A stretch of 64,000 bases of DNA from Montifringilla adamsi (Eukaryota; Chordata; Aves; Passeriformes; Passeridae), in NCBI GenBank assembly GCA_017590115.1, contig JAGGNK010007559.1, forward strand, positions 5,354,020 through 5,418,019. The letters are read 5' to 3'. Of this stretch, positions 60,850 through 64,000 are shown in pieces; the first letter of the stretch is position 1, and the number at the start of each line of letters is the position of its first letter. Both the position numbers and the translations under genes were made by a program. Below the pieces are notes generated by a model. That model was not told the origin of the DNA. It saw only the letters and a list, made by a program, of their open reading frames with translations, and ran no database searches.

Positions 60850-62740
60850 GTTTCTCCTGACTTTTCTTCTACCCCCCACACAGAAAAATCTAAGGCAATA
60901 GGGGGAGAAAATTCAAAGAAAATCCTTCTGGCTTTCAATGCCTCTGAATTTTTGGGAAGCTTACAGCAAGAGCAGTGGCCCACCTGAGAAAATTAGATCA
61001 AATTCATCCATTTCCTTGATGAACAGCCAATAACGGGGAAGTCAAAGCCAGAGACTGTGCCAGCACTAAATCAGAACTATAGGACACTACAGGACTTGGG
61101 TCACACCATAAATCAGGAAAAAAATCATTCTTTGCTCCACTTAGATTTGTATTTACATAGGAACCCGGTTTTACAAAGGAGCTGACCTTGTCTTCTATCA
61201 AGACAGAATGTCTGCCCTAGATCCAGAAGTTCAAAGCAGAGATTGATATTCTGAATTTTTGGGTATTATGTCAATCCACCTAGAAGAAGGGTAAAAAGTT
61301 ATTTCTTCTATTCCTTCTTAAAGCAAACACTCTTAAATCACAAAAAAAAAAAAATCCTAACAATGAATAGCCAGTCAATTTTTAGTCTTATAACTGAACT
61401 GGTGAAAAAGACAAAGGAAGCTCTGCTTAGGAATAAATCAATAGGGTGAGTACAGCAGAGGAAGGGAGTGGAGCTTTGCTCTACTTTGGCTTAGAGGGCT
61501 TGTTACTTGGAGTTCTCTTTTTGATACAGAGAGCTCCTTCTTACTTAGCAAGCTCAAATCCAAAGCCTGTTTTACTTCTGATCCCTCAAAAACCAGATGA
61601 TCTAAAGTTTCCAAAATTTTCCATAATTTATAAATGTCTTATTCAAGGCACATTGACCCAGTCTTCAAAACTCCTGGAATCACCACTACAAAAATGATGT
61701 GGGTTTACAAATTTACAAGTACAGGACCTCACAAGTATTCTCCTGAATTTCTGAAAGCTCCAAGCCAGACAACTCCCCATGTGATACAGATAGAATATGT
61801 GGTAGAAGGACTTCAGAGTAGTGAATATCCTTCCATTTGTCAGATTAAAGGCATTTCCACTAAGAGGATTTGCTAGATAAATTAATTCTGAATGATCACC
61901 TCTGGGCTGCTGGGCTGCCTGGGCTTAAGGAAAGATTTTTTTTTTTTTTAATGTTTTGTCATTTTCATAAGAATTATTTAGTCAGTAGCTATTTCCAGCT
62001 ATGTTGGGGCCCAGTTAAACTTTCTAAAAGTTCACCTGGCTTCTTCATTTTATATAATGTTAGTCTAAAAAACTCTAAAATGCCCAGCACACAGAGTGCA
62101 TCTGCAGGTGTTTTGTGGTAAATAATACTGCACCACCTCACTACTAAAATAATCAAGTTTTCCAAATTCAGGAAAGCACTGCTCCACCTCCTTTTCCCCT
62201 GCTGTCATTTAGAAACACCAAGAGGGCTGGCCCACCAGACCTTGACAGCAGTTTCCTGATATCTATCTTTAACCTCACCCTCTGGCAAAAGGTGAATACA
62301 TTTGGACATTTATTCCACTGCTCTGATCCTGCTGCACCAACTGCCAAGCCTGACTTGCATTTTTTGTCTCTTCTGCACACCTACATACATCAACATAAAG
62401 AATCAGCTCACTGGATATTTTTAGAAATATTTTCCACTCCCCCCTCAAAATCTCCTAAGATACCATAATGTCTGCTCAACCAAACAAGAATCTAACCAGA
62501 TAGGCTGAAATCTCCATGAATGTATATCAGTATGCAACTCTTCAGGTATATTTGAGATATTTTCATGCCAAGAATCTCCTGACCTACATCTTCCCCTTAA
62601 AATTCTGAGTCCCAGCCTAATCCCCCAACTGACAGAAATCTTCAAGTATGACTGGGAAACAGATGCACTCAGCAAACTGGGGAGAAGAAAAAAATGATCC
62701 TTCTGAGATTTTTCCCCTGTATAAATGGATATCAGCAAAA
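60850..62740. other. No gene seen; presumed intron if the minus-strand gene is real
   Basis: No supported exon or transposon. A-run at 61341-61353 and T-run at 61937-61949. Confidence 0.4.
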
Positions 62741-62747
62741 AACTTAC

Positions 62748-62809
62748 AGCAAACTGTGCTTTCCTGCTCATGGTGTCCATCCCAGTCAAAAATGAGGTAG
62801 AGCTTCCTC
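62748..62809 (-). CDS. Weak candidate upstream exon
   Basis: On the minus strand 62 bases end in TTTGCT before a near-consensus donor, gtaagt. The frame that ends in phase 0 at this donor, matching the phase-0 start of the 60.6-kb exon, is open back to a TAA just before the proposed acceptor ttaag. It reads GSSTSFLTGMDTMSRKAQFA. The acceptor has a poor pyrimidine tract, so the 5' border is doubtful, and the whole call rests on the donor and phase match. Confidence 0.2.
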
Positions 62810-62899
62810 CTTAAATCCATGGCACAAATATGGTAACAGCAGATGGAATTTCTGAGAAGCCAGAACTGCTTCAGACACAGAGTTTGCATTTGTCAAGTC

Positions 62900-64000
62900 A
62901 CAAGGGCATTCTAAGCCTCATGGAAATCTAGGATCTGCACCTTAAGTACATCAGAGATGTGACAATAGATTTGTGTTCAGTGCAAAGTCCTAAACCAGAG
63001 CATAACACAGGCAGAATTGAATAGCCCTTGACAGCAGTGTCATGTAAACCACACTTCTGAAGGCAAAATAACAAGTTCAGCTATAAGGTACAGGGAAATC
63101 ATAACCAAGACAATCTTAAGTATACCAGTCACCAATCCTGAAGTACTGAAATTAGACCTTTGGCCAAGAAATGGAATTCAGACACACAACTGGAAAAGCG
63201 CAGGAGAAAAGGGGCAAAGAGGTGAGCTTGGATTAGATGACAATATGAAGGGCAGTATTCAAAAAGGAAATTTTAATCTAAATAGCAAAATGCAATCTGT
63301 GCTTATGGCATATCTACACATCCTACAGAATGCTGTGCCAATGCGTATTAAAATAGTATACATAAGGACACTGTTGTCTGATTAGTAGGTAGAGAAAACA
63401 GCCACAATGTTCCAGCTTCTCATTCAGTTATTCTGGGAGAAATCCTTCAACATGCAATTAACTCTGCTTACAGTATACCAGAGACAAACAAAGGTAAATT
63501 GAAAAAAAACCTAATTAAATTAGAGAACCACAAAGGACACATCCAGTGACCAATAAATAACACATAAAGTGCTGGTGGTGTAGGTTGATGAGTACTGTTC
63601 TTTACCAAACATTGAAGGGAATTCCTTGAATAAAGACAGAGGAGCTGTAATACTCAGATTCATTTAGGGAGAAAGCAAGGGAATAAAGGACACCTCATGG
63701 CACAGGTGCTGGCTCTGGTGACGTCCAGTATCCTGAATTCAACAAGTTACCATAAATTGATTTCTCAGATTAATAGCAGGAATAAAACTGCGCTCTTTTC
63801 CTGCCTGTCACACCAGTCTCTGATGGATTCACCACAGCCACCTCTACTGCCCACTGCGATGGAAATTCAAATAACATATTTTTCTGCTTTTCCCCACTTT
63901 ATTTCTCATGCTAAGGAGGAGGTCCCAACAATGTGCCATGGTTTACCTTCTTTCCTTGATTGTTATGCTTGTAAAAGTTCTAGAAGAGCTTGATGAGAAG
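62900..64000. other. No gene seen
   Basis: Unique AT-rich sequence to the end of the window. Nothing further is supported; the open frame at 63697-63993 has no domain. Confidence 0.5.

Noticed and set aside
1..64000. CRISPR arrays, bacterial operons or promoters, rRNA
   Set aside because: None present; the sequence is vertebrate nuclear DNA.

Overview
The window is AT-rich vertebrate nuclear DNA, almost certainly from a bird and probably a passerine. The strongest evidence is the set of CR1 LINE fragments with the classic avian CR1 3' end (9821-10620, 22963-23095, 40259-40422). Several solo retroviral LTRs add to this, and their sequences resemble LTR families I associate with songbirds; that second point is recognition, not a database result. 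There is no bacterial-style gene organisation, and I see no tRNA, rRNA or CRISPR array. Most of the window reads as intergenic or intronic sequence with sparse transposon remnants.

Repeat layer. Seven LTR-like blocks can be delimited, all without recognisable internal retroviral sequence. Three have exact target-site duplications: 26099-26560 (aggg), 59727-60149 (gcag) and 31496-32199 (ccttt). Three have near-exact six-base duplications: 15996-16451, 44969-45441 and the CpG-rich 2303-3171. One (22092-22481) has matching inverted ends but no visible duplication. The copies at 26.1 kb and 59.7 kb belong to one family; the second is more decayed and has lost its TATA box and polyadenylation signal. 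The 2.3-3.2 kb block carries a 12-copy, 17-bp minisatellite. Low-complexity tracts (A/C- or G/T-rich, poly-A, AT-rich) and several local tandem duplications make up the rest.

Possible genes. No gene can be named. On the minus strand between about 62.8 and 48.8 kb there are three or four exon-like segments with splice-like borders (62748-62809, 60611-60815, 53026-53126, 48841-49006). The first three have compatible reading phases. The last ends in a stop codon followed closely by AATAAA. Together they would suggest the C-terminal part of a multi-pass membrane protein, but at least one link is missing because the phases of the last two exons do not fit. This is the best gene candidate in the window and remains an inference.

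Broken coding relics. Two places look like ancient protein-coding DNA with stops and frameshifts: 32556-32948 on the minus strand, and 55.6-58.4 kb on the plus strand. I could not identify the source proteins. Processed pseudogenes, unitary pseudogenes and old endogenous viral inserts are all possible. The remaining stretches hold nothing I can support as a gene; some may be conserved non-coding DNA.
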